Source: Acipenser ruthenus (lineage: Eukaryota > Chordata > Actinopteri > Acipenseriformes > Acipenseridae). From it: DNA of 64,000 bases. Numbering within the stretch: the first letter of the stretch is position 1; every line of letters starts with the position of its first letter. Under the pieces are notes generated by a model. The model had not been told where the DNA came from, made no database searches, and saw only the letters and a program-made list of their open reading frames with translations. The position numbers and the translations under genes are program-made. Where the stretch lies: the NCBI RefSeq assembly GCF_902713425.1, contig NC_081217.1:20810659-20874658 (forward strand), read 5' to 3'. Below are positions 50,058-61,380 of this stretch, in pieces.

Positions 50058-53000
50058 ATGTGGTGGTTTCAGCAGGGTCTGTGTTTCTTACCCGCCGCTA
50101 CTGTGGTGTGGTCTTCCGCGACTTTCATCTTCTCTTACGTCATCGCCGTGCTCCTGCGTCATATCGACCCCCTGGTCCCCTACATCAGGTGCGTTTGGTT
50201 TTTAATTTTATTTAATTTAATTGGCGACGCTGTATCAATTAAGAAATTAAAGATCCCTGCTTGTGTCGGGTTTAATTGTGCCATAGTCTTGTGTGTTTGT
50301 GCACAAAACGGCCATGCTCCTCCACAGTCCTAAAGCACCTTCCCCATTTGCAGCGTGAGCCGCTTTCTGAGCACTCTGGAGATTTAAGGGCTTCTAAACA
50401 GAATTCAAACTTTGCTCTGGAAAACGCTTTCAGGAAACTCCATTTCGATGTTTCAATAGCCTTACAATGCAGATTTCTCCAGAGTGTGTGTTTGTTTAGT
50501 CTTGTTTTCCCTACTGCTCTGAGCTTGTCTCCAGCGCAGACAGACAGACAGACAGACAGACAGTCAGCCAGTCTGGATCCTGTCATGAGGGATCTTGTGA
50601 TCTTGCTGAATTACTGGACGACAGACGGGTATGCAATGGGAATCACATTCCTGGGCTTTGAACTGTACTGCTGTGTTGCGGTTGCCGTGGAGACAGTGTT
50701 TGAAAGTGTCTGTGCTAAATAATAATACAAGTAATATGATATATCTGAGGTGGAAACTCATTCTACATCTTAGCATCTGTCCCCCAACACTGAGGTCAGG
50801 GAGGTAAGACTTCCATTGCATAGCAGTTTGCTCTATGTTTAATAAGACACAGTGAATCTTGTTAGCTGTACAAAAGGTCACATGTGCAGCCTGTTCTGCC
50901 TTATTTGCTGCATGTAATAAAAATGATTCCCAAGCTTGACCTGATTTTCACCAGCGCTCTGTGTACGTGTGGAAGCCAGCCCGATTCTTTTTAAAAAACT
51001 TGACCATAAAAACTTTGCACGGGCGCCAGAGCTACATGCAGCTGCCTGTGTGCAGCTGTGTGAAACGCAGGCACAGGTCAGTCTGGTGACTCCTCCAGTG
51101 ACAGTAAAAGAGCTGCTATTAAACCCACCAGACCACGCAGCTTCCTCTTACTGTCATAAATACAGCTTTGTGGAAAGGCAGAGTCGATGGTGTCTGAGTA
51201 GCTCTCAGACACCAGTTTTTCTTTGGCTTCACGTCTGTGTTAGGGTTAGCATCTAAATCCACTGTGTTGTCAGAGGGTTCGTTAATAACATGCATGTGTT
51301 TTATGTTGTAACGTGCTTGTCTCCTGTTTTGTGTCGTGTGTTTTGGGATTCACACCTCTGCATTATTGCATAAAAATCGAGTAAACGTGTTCATGTGTGT
51401 CGTTGTTTGTGTCGCTTTTTAGTATAATGGTAATTACTGCAGCATGATAATTGTAACTGATGAAAATAGAATTGGAATTGGAATTGGAATTGGAATTGGA
51501 ATTGGAATTGGAATTGGAACTGGAATTTCAGCAAACAATTCTTCTGTAATTATAACTCCCTCCAGATCTGCGTAGTACTGAATACAGGGGTGACTTCACT
51601 GCACATTGCTGTCACTAGGAGCTCATCGCAACCCTAATAAAAGTACTTACAAAGGAATTCCCAGTGGGAGGATCCCAGGAAGTATGATTTCAGGGATATT
51701 AGTGTATTGACTTCTTGTCTTTGTAGTCTGACTCCCAAAAGAGTAGCATAATATTGTAGTCCCTCACTAGGAATAGATTATATATAGATTATATAAGAAG
51801 ACGTTTGCAGTCTTCTTAATAGCTGCAGTTCTTTAACTCACTGAAGCAGCGTTTAGTTACCGGTGGTCCTGAAAGCTGCAGGTCGTTTTTCTTTTAAAAG
51901 TACAGAAGCGGAGTTAACAAGCCGGCTGTGTAGCACTGACCCTGATCACCGTGTGTGTGTGTGTGTGCTGTTCTCTTTGCAGTGACACTGGCGCCATGGC
52001 TCCGGAGAGATGCGTGTTCGGGATCATGCTCAACATTTCATCCTTTTTAGGTACTCCAATACTTCTGATTATGATTTGTGATTAAGATGGTGAACTGGAA
52101 ACCCTTTATATCCGAGCCCCTGATGAGAATATATTTGGACACCCTGTAGGCCAAACTGTGCAGCTCAAATACTGTGTCGAAATGAGCCAACAGGGCCGAT
52201 AGGAAGACTCCCTAGATGGGGTTGCATTGTCACGTCCAGCTGGGTGTGCAGTATGTTACTTGACCTGGATCCGTGCCCCTCTCTGTTAGGGCTGTGCTGT
52301 ACAGTTGCAGGTTTTGTATAACTCCTGGTCTCCCCCCTCCAGGTGTTGCCACTGTGTACGTCCGATACAAGCAGGTGATGGCTCTGAATCCTGACAAGCC
52401 ACGCCTCCTCCAGCTCAACACCGTCGGCCTGGTGCTGGGCCTGATCAGCTCCTTCGGACTCTGCATCGTCGCCAACTTCCAGGTGAGACCCGAATTCGAG
52501 GCACGTCAGGGACCCCCCACCCCGCGGAGCGCCCTGGAGTCGGAGTCTTCGAGTGGAGATCCAGTGGCAGTCCTGCGACTACATGATTAACAGCTGGTTT
52601 CATAAAAACATGATGGGCGTCAATCTTGAACTACCTTACAGTCGGCTAGTTTGACAGATCCATCACTTCTGGCCACTGATCTCTCCCTTAACTAAGGGAG
52701 GTAGTGCAAGGTCTGTGAAACTAGCCTTTAAGTTAGCAATAGGTAGTCCAAGATTAGTGTGAATCGGACTCTGTGAAATCTGGGACCTGGTTTCATTGCT
52801 TCAATTTGCTGATTAAGGGCCATGGTTTGAACAAAGACCTGGACGCTGCGTTGACTTGGCCAGGGATGGAAATAAGACTCTTATTGCATAGCAGTTTCAC
52901 CCATTCCAGGTTTTGTTATGAGTTAGTCACTGAGGTAGGTAAAGGTAACAAGCTCAGGTGTTTCTTACTAAACCTAATAAAACCAGGAACGGATCAGACT

Positions 53001-56000
53001 GCTCTGCAGTGGGAATCATCTTCCCATCCCTGGATTCGGCGCTCTGGTTGCTGGTTTAGTAACCAAGCATTGCTCCCCGCGCTGTTCCTGAAACCCAGTC
53101 CTGTATCTTGCCGTTGCAGAAAAACACCATGATTTCCATGCACTTGGTGGGGGCCATCCTGACGTTCGGGATCGGAACGCTTTACATCCTGTTCCAGACC
53201 ATCATCTCCCACAAGATGCAGCCCCACATCCACGGCATGGGCGTCTTCTGGGTGCGGCTCTGCCTGGGGCTCTGGTGTTCAGCCAGCATAGTGACCAGTA
53301 TCCTTCCAGGTCTCGTCGACGTCACAGCGCTGCTGGAGCCTGTTTCTGAAGCCTGTTTCTGAAGCCTACCCTGAAGAGATGATTGATCTCTAATCTGACA
53401 CAGAGGAATGTGTATATACCTGTGTGTGTGTGTGTACAGAGTACAGGGAATTAAAAAACAGCAAACCAATCTATATGCATGGCATTTTAATAATTAGCTA
53501 CGACATTTCAGATGCTGCTGTTCAGTTTTTGACATCGCAGAATGGACTTGTGACGGGTCTCGGCTGTTACTTCTGTTCAGCAGCAGAGTACAGCCTGGCC
53601 TGCCAGCACTGCCAGTGTTTATTTATTGAGCACGCTCCAGAAAATCAGGTGAGGCTGAGTGTGTATACACACACACGCACACGCGCACGCACACGTCACA
53701 GAAGCGATTTGTCAGCCCTTTCCGTGCACATTGTAGTGCTCCTTCAGCATTACGCATACAGGAGAGACATGAAGATACTGAGACAAGTTGAAAGCTGGGC
53801 AGAAGCACAGGAGTAACTGCTTGTGATGATGGGAGTGGAAGCCTGGAACATGCTTTCCAATGGATTACATGGAAATGTGGCATTGCTTTGTGGATGTTTT
53901 CAGTGTGAATGCGGCATTGCTTTGTGGATGTTTGGCATGTGAATGTGGCATTGCTTTGTGGATGTTTTCAGTGTGAATGTGGCATTGCTTTGTGGATGTT
54001 TGGCATGTGAATGTGGCATTGCTTTGTGGATGTTTTCAGTGTGAATGTGGCATTGCTTTGTGGATGTTTTCAGTGTGAATGTGGCATTGCTTTGTGGATG
54101 TTTTCAGTGTGGATGCGGCATTGCTTTGTGGATGTTTTCAGTGTGGATGTGGCATTGCTTTGTGGATGTTTTCAGTGTGGATGTGGCATTGCTTTGTGGA
54201 TGTTTTCAGTGTGGATGTGGCATTGCTTTGTGGATGTTTTCAGTGTGGATGTGGCATTGCTTTGTGGATGTTTTCAGTGTGGATGTGGCATTGCTTTGTG
54301 GATGTTTTCAGTGTGGATGTGGCATTGCTTTGTGGATGTTTGGCATGTGAATGTGGCATTGCTTTGTGGATGTTTTCAGTGTGAATGTGGCATTGCTTTG
54401 TGGATGTTTTCAGTGTGAATGTGGCATTGCTTTGTGGATGTTTTCAGTGTGGATGTGGCATTGCTTTGTGGATGTTTTCAGTGTGAATGTGGCATTGCTT
54501 TGTGGATGTTTTCAGTGTGGATGTGGCATTGCTTTGTGGATGTTTTCAGTGTGAATGTGGCATTGCTTTGTGGATGTTTTCAGTGTGAATGTGGCATTGC
54601 TTTGTAGATTTTTTCAGTGTGGATGTGGCATTGCTTTGTGGATGTTTTCAGTGTGAATGTGGCATTGCTTTGTGGATGTTTTCAGTGTGAATGTGGCATT
54701 GCTTTGTGGATGTTTTCAGTGTGAATGTGGCATTGCTTTGTGGATGTTTTCAGTGTGAGTGTGGCATTGCTTTGTGGATGTTTTCAGTGTGAGTGTGGCA
54801 TTGCTTTGTGGATGTTTTCAGTGTGAATGCGGCATTGCTTTGTGGATGTTTTCAGTGTGAATGCGGCATTGCTTTGTGGATGTTTTCAGTGTGAATGCGG
54901 CATTGCATTGTGGATGTTTTCAGTGTGAATGCGGCATTGCTTTGTGGATGTTTTCAGTGTGAATGCGGCATTGCATTGTGGATGTTTTCAGTGTGAATGC
55001 GGCATTGCTTTGTGGATGTTTTCAGTGTGGATGTGGCATTGCTTTGTGGATGTTTTCAGTGTGGATGTGGCATTGCTTTGTGGATGTTTTCAGTGTGAAT
55101 GCGGCATTGCTTTGTGGATGTTTTCAGTGTGAATGCGGCATTGCTTTGTGGATGTTTTCAGTGTGGATGCGGCATTGCTTTGTGGATGTTTTCAGTGTGG
55201 ATGTGGCATTGCTTTGTGGATGTTTTCAGTGTGAATGTGGCATTGCTTTGTGGATGTTTTCAGTATGAATGTGGCATTGCTTTGTGGATGTTTTCAGTGT
55301 GGATGTGGCATTGCTTTGTGGATGTTTGGCATGTGAATGTGGCATTGCTTTGTGGATGTTTTCAGTATGAATGTGGCATTGCTTTGTGGATGTTTTCAGT
55401 GTGAATGTGGCATTGCTTTGTGGATGTTTTCAGTGTGAATGTGGCATTGCTTTGTGGATGTTTTCAGTGTGAATGTGGCATTGCATTGTGGATGTTTTCA
55501 GTGTGGATGTGACATTGCTTTGTGGATGTTTTCAGTGTGGATATGGCATTGCTTTGTGGATGTTTTGAGCCCGGCTCCAGTTTTCTTTAACCTCTTCCAC
55601 TCCCAGTGTTCGTCTCCTCTGTGATCATGTACAGCAGCCTCCCTGGAGTTGACGTGGCCAAGAAGCTGCACTGGAACCCAGAAGAAACGGTGAGCAGGGC
55701 TGGGGCCCCTCGGGGAGAGCCCGCTCTCCCACACTTTACATACATGTCACATGCTTAGCTGAACCCCAGAGGCATACAGAACACTGTACGTGTTCCTGCG
55801 ACACAGCTGTTTACAAGCAGCACGATTGTTTCAGTGTTCCTATAGAAGCAGTCATTAACTCTTTCAACACTGCAGACCTGTATATAGAAACAGTTTTTTT
55901 TTATATATATGTTGAACGGAGGTATTGGCTCATGTGCAGTGTTACTGTTTTAAATGAGACGCCTGCCTGCCCCTAAGCTTTGTACCATCCTTGTTAAAGA

Positions 56001-56753
56001 CGCTGCCGCCCTCTACTTGTCTCCGCAGGGCTATTCTGCTCACATCGTCAGCACGATCTCAGAGTGGTCGCTGGCATTCTCCTTCCTCAGCTTCTTCCTC
56101 ACATACATCCAGGACTTCCAGGTAAGAGTCACACAGCTGTTCATTTGAGTGTTTTCCGCAGAGTGTGCGCAGTGTGACGGCGCCTCGTTCACACCAAAAC
56201 GATCAGAGCCTGTTCCTCTCTGCTTTAAGACATTTTCACACCTGAAAGAATTGCGATGCCTGAGGTATTGGACACCATAGAGATGAGATGCAATGTAAAA
56301 CAATCCAGTTTGCTTTTTCTATAGCGTTCTGCATGCAGAGCATCCCAGGACGCTTTTACAATAAAAGCTGTTGGCCAGTCCATCCAGCTCAGAAATAAGC
56401 TAAACGCAAACAAATATGTTTTTCAATTTGATTTTAAAAGACCTGACTGTGCCAGCGTTACTGATTTGAGTCGGGACGGAGTTCCAAAGGAGCAGAACAA
56501 CTAGAGGTCCTCCTCGCCCCTCCTGATTTTAAACGATTTCTAGAAACCACCAGAAGTTGAGCACTCACTGATCTCAGGGTGCGACTAGATGCAGCATATA
56601 AACCACTGTGACCGCTTTGTTCCATTGCAGAAAATCACGCTGCGAGCCGAGGCCACCCTGCAGAGCCGGCACCTCTTCAACGGGCCGCAGTTCAACGGGA
56701 ACGTGCGCGGGTACAACGCAGAAACCACGCCGCTGCTCGCCGGCTCCATCTGA
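50058..56753 (+). CDS. DRAM2: DNA-damage regulated autophagy modulator 2
   Basis: The exons are 50058-50188, 51983-52050, 52343-52482, 53120-53297, 55607-55689, 56029-56121 and 56631-56753, giving 271 residues (human 266). The first exon probably starts at about 49,915 after an acceptor TTGCAG. The start MWWFQQG, the blocks [21 protein letters not shown] and KLHWNPEE, and a C-terminus ending PLLAGSI match DRAM2 and exclude DRAM1. It is a membrane protein of the FRAG1/DRAM family with about six hydrophobic helices. DRAM2 is lysosomal, promotes autophagosome formation, and in humans its loss causes retinal dystrophy. The intron before exon 55,607 is 2.3 kb, of which 1.7 kb is a 34-bp minisatellite. 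A poly(A) signal lies at 57,293. Confidence 0.96.
50535..50563. repeat. (CAGA)n microsatellite
   Basis: About seven tetranucleotide units in DRAM2 intron 1. Confidence 0.9.
50798..50870 (+). mobile_element. Palindromic MITE (family 1), fragment
   Basis: Left arm remnant GGTAAGACTTCCATTGCATA followed by TTTAATAAGACACAGTG. It lies in DRAM2 intron 1. Confidence 0.55.
51470..51527. repeat. (GGAATT)n hexanucleotide repeat
   Basis: About nine and a half perfect hexamer units in DRAM2 intron 1. Not telomeric (TTAGGG) type. Confidence 0.9.
52591..52796 (+). repeat. Family-2 palindromes, nested or tandem
   Basis: GCTGGTTTCATAAA at the left, GCAAGGTCTGTGAAACTAGC in the middle and AGATTAGTGTGAATCGG with CTCTGTGAAA at the right. 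This looks like two overlapping family-2 units. It lies directly before a family-1 copy. Confidence 0.6.
52861..53032 (+). mobile_element. Palindromic hAT-like MITE (family 1), complete ends
   Basis: The left end is CAGGGATGGAAATAAGACTC and the right end is its inverse, ending CATCCCTG. The flanking octamers are GACTTGGC (left) and GATTCGGC (right), an 8-bp near-duplication matching at 6 of 8 positions. CAGGG termini and 8-bp duplications are hAT features. The internal segment is inverted relative to the copies in CEPT1. It lies in the DRAM2 intron before exon 53,120. Confidence 0.75.
53873..55567 (+). repeat. 34-bp minisatellite, about 50 units
   Basis: The unit consists of ATGTGGCATTGC, TTTGTGGATG and TTTTCAGTGTGA (34 bp). 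It is repeated about 50 times with constant length; variation is by substitution (ATGTGG/ATGCGG, GTGAATG/GTGGATG). A variant unit has TTTGGCATGTG in place of TTTTCAGTGTG and recurs singly at several places. The array fills most of the DRAM2 intron and stops about 40 bp before the acceptor of exon 55,607. Confidence 0.97.
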
Positions 56754-57640
56754 GCAGGGGCGCTCTCTCTCTCTCTCATGGGTACACCAAGCACAGGGGC
56801 TCCGGATCCACAGGAGGAGGCGCATCCAGGGCTGAAGCTCGATGCTTTTGTAACCATGCTCAAGGATAAGGGGAGGGGGGTCTTCACTTTTACTTTTGAA
56901 ACGCCTCAGTTTGGTTTTTTTGAATCCTTGCCGCAGACAAAACAAAAAAACACGTGTTCGTTCTGCTTCCAGTACTGTACCTGTATGCAACGCAATGAAT
57001 GCACCAGATCCGTCCACCGCTTTCTTCAAGGTCCTGAAGGAGGACGGGTCTTTTTTTTTTTTTGTTTTGTCTGAGATAGAGTCAGCTGTTTGTACAGTAT
57101 TGGTTTTACTTTTTGAACTGTGCAGTATCATACGAGGTACGATCTGGAAATCCTCAGGTAAAACAACATGTGTTGTGAGCTGTTATCCCCTACAAAAGGT
57201 AATGAAAGACCAGGTCCTACTGTGTGTTTAATTTGTGTCTCAAAACAGCCAGCCTGACACACCTCAGGAAGCCCTTTCCATCGCTGCACCTTAATAAACT
57301 CAGTAACTACTACATCCTGTCCGTGATCTGTAAACTGAACTTGTGGGAGTTAGAGGCTTGCAGGTTGATCGTATTTTAGTGTGGGGGTCGCTGGGAGGCA
57401 AAGGCTTCTGACTAACCAATGTGCACGCTGAGCCCGAGACCTGACTTTTTTTTATTTATTTGCGAATTCATATTTTAATACTGATAGGAGTCCGGGCGGT
57501 CAACCTCGCGTTAAAAAGTTTATGAGAACAGAAAGAAAGTGTGAACCACAACTAAAGTGAAAGCTGAAATGCATCGCTCGCTGCAGGCCCTGCAGAGCAG
57601 TGGCAGTGAATAACGGTTGCACTGCACAGAGTTTGATCAG
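56754..57640 (+). other. DRAM2 3' UTR and downstream sequence
   Basis: Non-coding sequence after the DRAM2 stop. AATAAA at 57,293-57,298 is a good poly(A) signal, giving a 3' UTR of about 0.55 kb. There is no gene from there to the transposon. Confidence 0.6.
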
Positions 57641-57651
57641 CTGCCCAGCTG

Positions 57652-58690
57652 GGGTATATTACAGAACAATTTCCTAACTTGCTGTCCTATCTTATCTTTT
57701 GTGGCTCGGATAGGAATTTTTCCTAACCTGAAGCATTTCCTAAGTCAGCAGTGCCTACAATTTCCTAAGTGTCTGCCCCTATCCTGACATTAGTTAGGAA
57801 ATCCAATCTAGTGACAATCTTATCCACAAACGACTGATCGAGTCTGAATAGAGCAGGTTTCAGCTTGAGCTTCAGGGAACTGTCACCAGAATAGACATGT
57901 TTTTAAATTATGGCGTCTATATGTGGCAAAGAAACACAAGGCTCTAAAATTTACTCGGGAAGAGAATAAGGATTTGATCGTAGAAAAAATCTACAATAAA
58001 ATCTCGTTAACAACAATACATAAATACCGCTATTTAAAAAGAGAAAATGAAGCCATACTTCTTCAATTTTAGGCACGAACACCATTTTATTTTAATTAGG
58101 AATGCCAACTCACAACAATATCTCACAGGCTAAAGTAAAGCTAAAAATAACAACAGTACTGTGATATGTTCGTGCCTCCCGTGTGATAGAAAGTGTGTAC
58201 AGTAATATCATTTTGTACATTAGAGTCCAAACTTGTGTTTCAAGTTACATTACATATATGAGGTGCTGGGTAGAGTTCAATGGAGCGTCTCGCTGTGTGA
58301 TACAGTAACACGACACAGAATACTTCATATCTTATTACTCAGTAAAGTTTCAAATATCAATTATTATAGTCACCGACAGTACCTCATGAGTGCGTCAGAC
58401 TCCACAACACAAACCACCACCTCGGGGGGCGGGGCTAGATCTAGACGTTACACGTAGCCCAAATATACGAATGGATCACTATAGAATATGCTGTATTCCT
58501 AAATGTTAGGAAATCTTAGGAAATGACCAAGTTAGGAACGATCTGGAATCTGCTATTTCCTATCTTAAATGGAGACAGGAAAATAAGTTAGGAGAGCATT
58601 TTCTGTAATATCAACTCTCCTAAACTTCAGTTGGGACATTCTATCTCTGAAGATAAGAATGACACTTCGGATGCTTTTGTAAGATACCCC
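57652..58690. mobile_element. Non-autonomous PIF/Harbinger-like DNA transposon
   Basis: Inverted termini GGGTATATTACAGAA (left) and GGGTATCTTACAAAAG (right end read inward) are flanked by CTG on both sides (57,649-57,651 and 58,691-58,693). The right flank continues CTGGTTTTTA, like the preferred target of fish Harbinger elements. Subterminal TTTCCTAA/TTAGGAAA repeats are frequent at both ends. An internal inverted relative of the left end (ATATTACAGAAAATGC on the minus strand) lies at about 58,592-58,610. There is no transposase frame, so the roughly 1.04-kb unit depends on a partner. Confidence 0.6.
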
Positions 58691-58693
58691 CTG

Positions 58694-59621
58694 GTTTTTA
58701 ACTTGAACCCCTCCCCTCTCCCTCTCTCCTGCTTCACCCCGCACAGCACGTACTGACCTGCTCCAAGTAAATGGAAGCGATTTCTAAGCAGTAATCTTCT
58801 CCTGCAGTAACATGGCTTTAGGCTGTAATCTTAGATATCTTCCTTTTATTAAAAACACTCAAACTCTTTTTTTTCCGTCTCTTGGCTACGGAGACAGTGG
58901 GAGGATCTGGCTCGGAGCTAAAGAGTTTCTTTATGTTTTTCTAAATGACAGCCTGTGTGGACCGGGTGCTGTAATAGGAGTGCACTCCAAAGAGTGTTTG
59001 GGGATCGGAGTTAACCCCTTTGCTCCTGGAATCATTCCACTAACGTCAGAGACCCGCCCAGGCTGTCTCAGGAATGAATCACCTGCAAGGCAACGCTGCA
59101 CAGCACTGACCTGATTGACCAACAGTGTTAGTGTGGGTGCTGGATAGTTGTCGTTTTTTTTTTTTTTTGCATTGAAAGAAAAGATACAATATTCTGTTTT
59201 TTTTTTCTATGCAGTCCTGTTATGTGCTCAGGAATGTATTAAAAGGGTTGGATGGTACATATTGGACTAGAATATAAATACTGTATGGTTAAGAGGGCAG
59301 CATAGAGACCGTGGAAAATAACAATTCGGAATGCAGTATATACATATACTGGGGTATGCAGGAAATTAAGAATGACACTCGTTTTAACATCGCTGCAACC
59401 ACGCTAATAAAATTCACGATTACATATTCCCCACCCGTTCAGGGGGGGTAGAAAGGAGCCTTCAGATAAACACCTACACCCACCATGCCCATCATTTCAG
59501 TTGCACAGACACTGCAGAGACAAGCACCTTACAGCCACTCTGCATTCTGGAACTGCTGCACAAGAAGGGCAAAATCGCATGCTTCTGAAATGATCTTGAA
59601 AAGCGAAATACTGACCAATAT
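58694..59621. other. Intergenic, nothing recognised
   Basis: Mostly unique-looking, moderately AT-rich sequence between the Harbinger-like element and the second SINE. No coding homology. Confidence 0.55.
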
Positions 59622-59842
59622 AGCTCTGGACTCTTGACCGGAGGGTCATGGGTTCAATCCCTGGTCGGGGACACTGCTGTTGTACCCTTGAGCAAGGTAC
59701 TTTACCTAGATTGCTCCAGTAAAAAACCCAACTGTCTAAATGGGTAATTGTAGGTAAAAATAATGTGTTATCTTGTAACAATTGTAAGGCGCCCTGGATA
59801 AGGGCATCTGCTAAAAAAAAAAAAAAAAAGTAATAATAATAT
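59622..59842 (+). mobile_element. V-SINE, 5'-truncated
   Basis: Starts inside the tRNA head (GCTCTGGACTCTTGACC), lacks most of the A box, and is otherwise nearly identical to the copy at 355-597 through core and tail. It ends in a long A-run and (TAA)n. The 5' truncation is typical of LINE-driven insertion. Confidence 0.85.
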
Positions 59843-61190
59843 AAAATATAGAAATGTGTTGAACATAGAAGAAGGGTACTGTGTTTGAGTGTATTTTAAT
59901 TCACTTTGCAATCTGACTGAACTAATAAAGAAGTTTGCTACAAAGGTTTTCCAGTCCTTTCAAAAATTTTACAAATTGTAGTTTAAATAGCCTAACTGCA
60001 TTACTGAAATAATAATGCTTAACAATTGTACTGTATTTATTTTGTACATCAGTATGTTTTTTCTGACTAAAAACAAAAAGATCATTACTACCTGTGCCTT
60101 TCAAAGTAATTTTTATTAAATTTTGACTAAAACAAACATGCGATTGTTTTTCATTGTATACATTTTCCAAAAAGTGGAATTACAAGAGTGAGTCTGTCTG
60201 TGTATATATTCAGCTTCGTAGTGAAATAATGCAACGCTTACTTCAATGAGATCATAAATAATGACACGTTCCCCCTCTCTGAGAATGGTTCATAATAAAG
60301 CCTGACTCCAGCTGCTGTACAATGATCCGTGCCCAGTCCAATCAAGAGGTCCTTTCTTGCCAATAAACTAAGATGTTTGTTTAAATGATCTGCTGTGCGG
60401 TACAGAGATGGAATTCAAGGTCCAGAGACAATTGAACAAAAACAACAAAACCAAAAGGTGCTAAAAGGCGGTGTATTTGTTACATGATCTTTCACACCAA
60501 ATCTTGCTCATACGTGGGCCTGTGGTGTCAAGAAGCAGGAGCTAGGGGCTGTGGTCTGTAAAAGCGTGAAGGTTTTGTGTTGCTGCCTCCCACGTGGAAC
60601 AGGAAACCATGCAAAGCTACAAGGAGCGAGTCTCAGATTGAACTTTTACTGAAGGCTTGATCTGCTGCAGGACTCTATACTTTTCTCTATAATCTATGCT
60701 CAACAGTATAGTAGCCTCGTCAGGTGGCATTAAAAAAAAAAATAATAATTTCAAATCCTCAGAGGAGAGAGTCACACATTAAACACGTTTCTGTGCAAGA
60801 GCTGGGGTGTAATCAGACATGTGTTTATAAAGCATTGGTAAGCTGGTCAGTGCACCAGGCAGGAAACTGACTATCTGCACAGGCCAGCAGAGTGTCATTT
60901 ATCCATCACCTTAACTTGAAGCAGTGGGGGAGAACAAGGGAGTTCATGACCTACAAACAGCAAAGCTGCCCTTCAATTCACACAAACCACAGACAGTCAG
61001 TTAGTTCTCTGGTTTCCGTCTGTCGTTTTTCCTGCTGGGTAGCGTGGCAACAGCCAGTCGCCCGCGCAGCGAGATGTGTTCGAGTTCTCCAGCCAGCACA
61101 GACCTGCATGGCCTCGAACCAAAGACTTGTTTCAGCTTTCCTTCCATCTTTTATTAAACGATTGCACGGGGTGCTGAACGAATCTGAAGC
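59843..61190. other. Intergenic, nothing recognised
   Basis: AT-rich spacer with no coding homology that I can support. Confidence 0.55.
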
Positions 61191-61194
61191 CAAC

Positions 61195-61380
61195 AAGAGT
61201 GCCAAGTCTCGGAAAAGTGGTCTTATCACCCCGGCTTTTACCTCCTTACGCTGGCTTCCAGTAAGATTTAATGCTGATTTTAAGATCCTGCTTCTTGCCT
61301 AGAAGGTGTTGCATGGTCTTGCTCCATTGAATCTCACTGAATTATTATCTCCATGCATTCCTGGTCATATTTCCTGGTGC
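61195..61380 (+). mobile_element. LINE ORF2 C-terminal fragment (L2-like)
   Basis: The plus-strand translation reads ITPAFTSLRWLPVRFNADFK, then ILLLA, a stop, then KVLHGLAPLNLTELL. This matches the C-terminal LHWLPV-type motif followed by KALHGLAP that ends the reverse transcriptase ORF of L2/Rex-type fish LINEs. Only about 60 codons are recognisable, with an in-frame stop; it is a dead 3' fragment. Confidence 0.6.

Noticed and set aside
54011-55404. Open frames of up to about 135 codons across the 34-bp repeats
   Set aside because: They are a product of a stop-free repeat unit inside an intron of DRAM2. There is no independent start context, splice structure or homology, so they are reported as a repeat and not as a gene.
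56230-56580. Possible SINE or LINE tail in the last DRAM2 intron
   Set aside because: It reads like a dispersed fish repeat, but I cannot identify ends, family or a second copy in the window.
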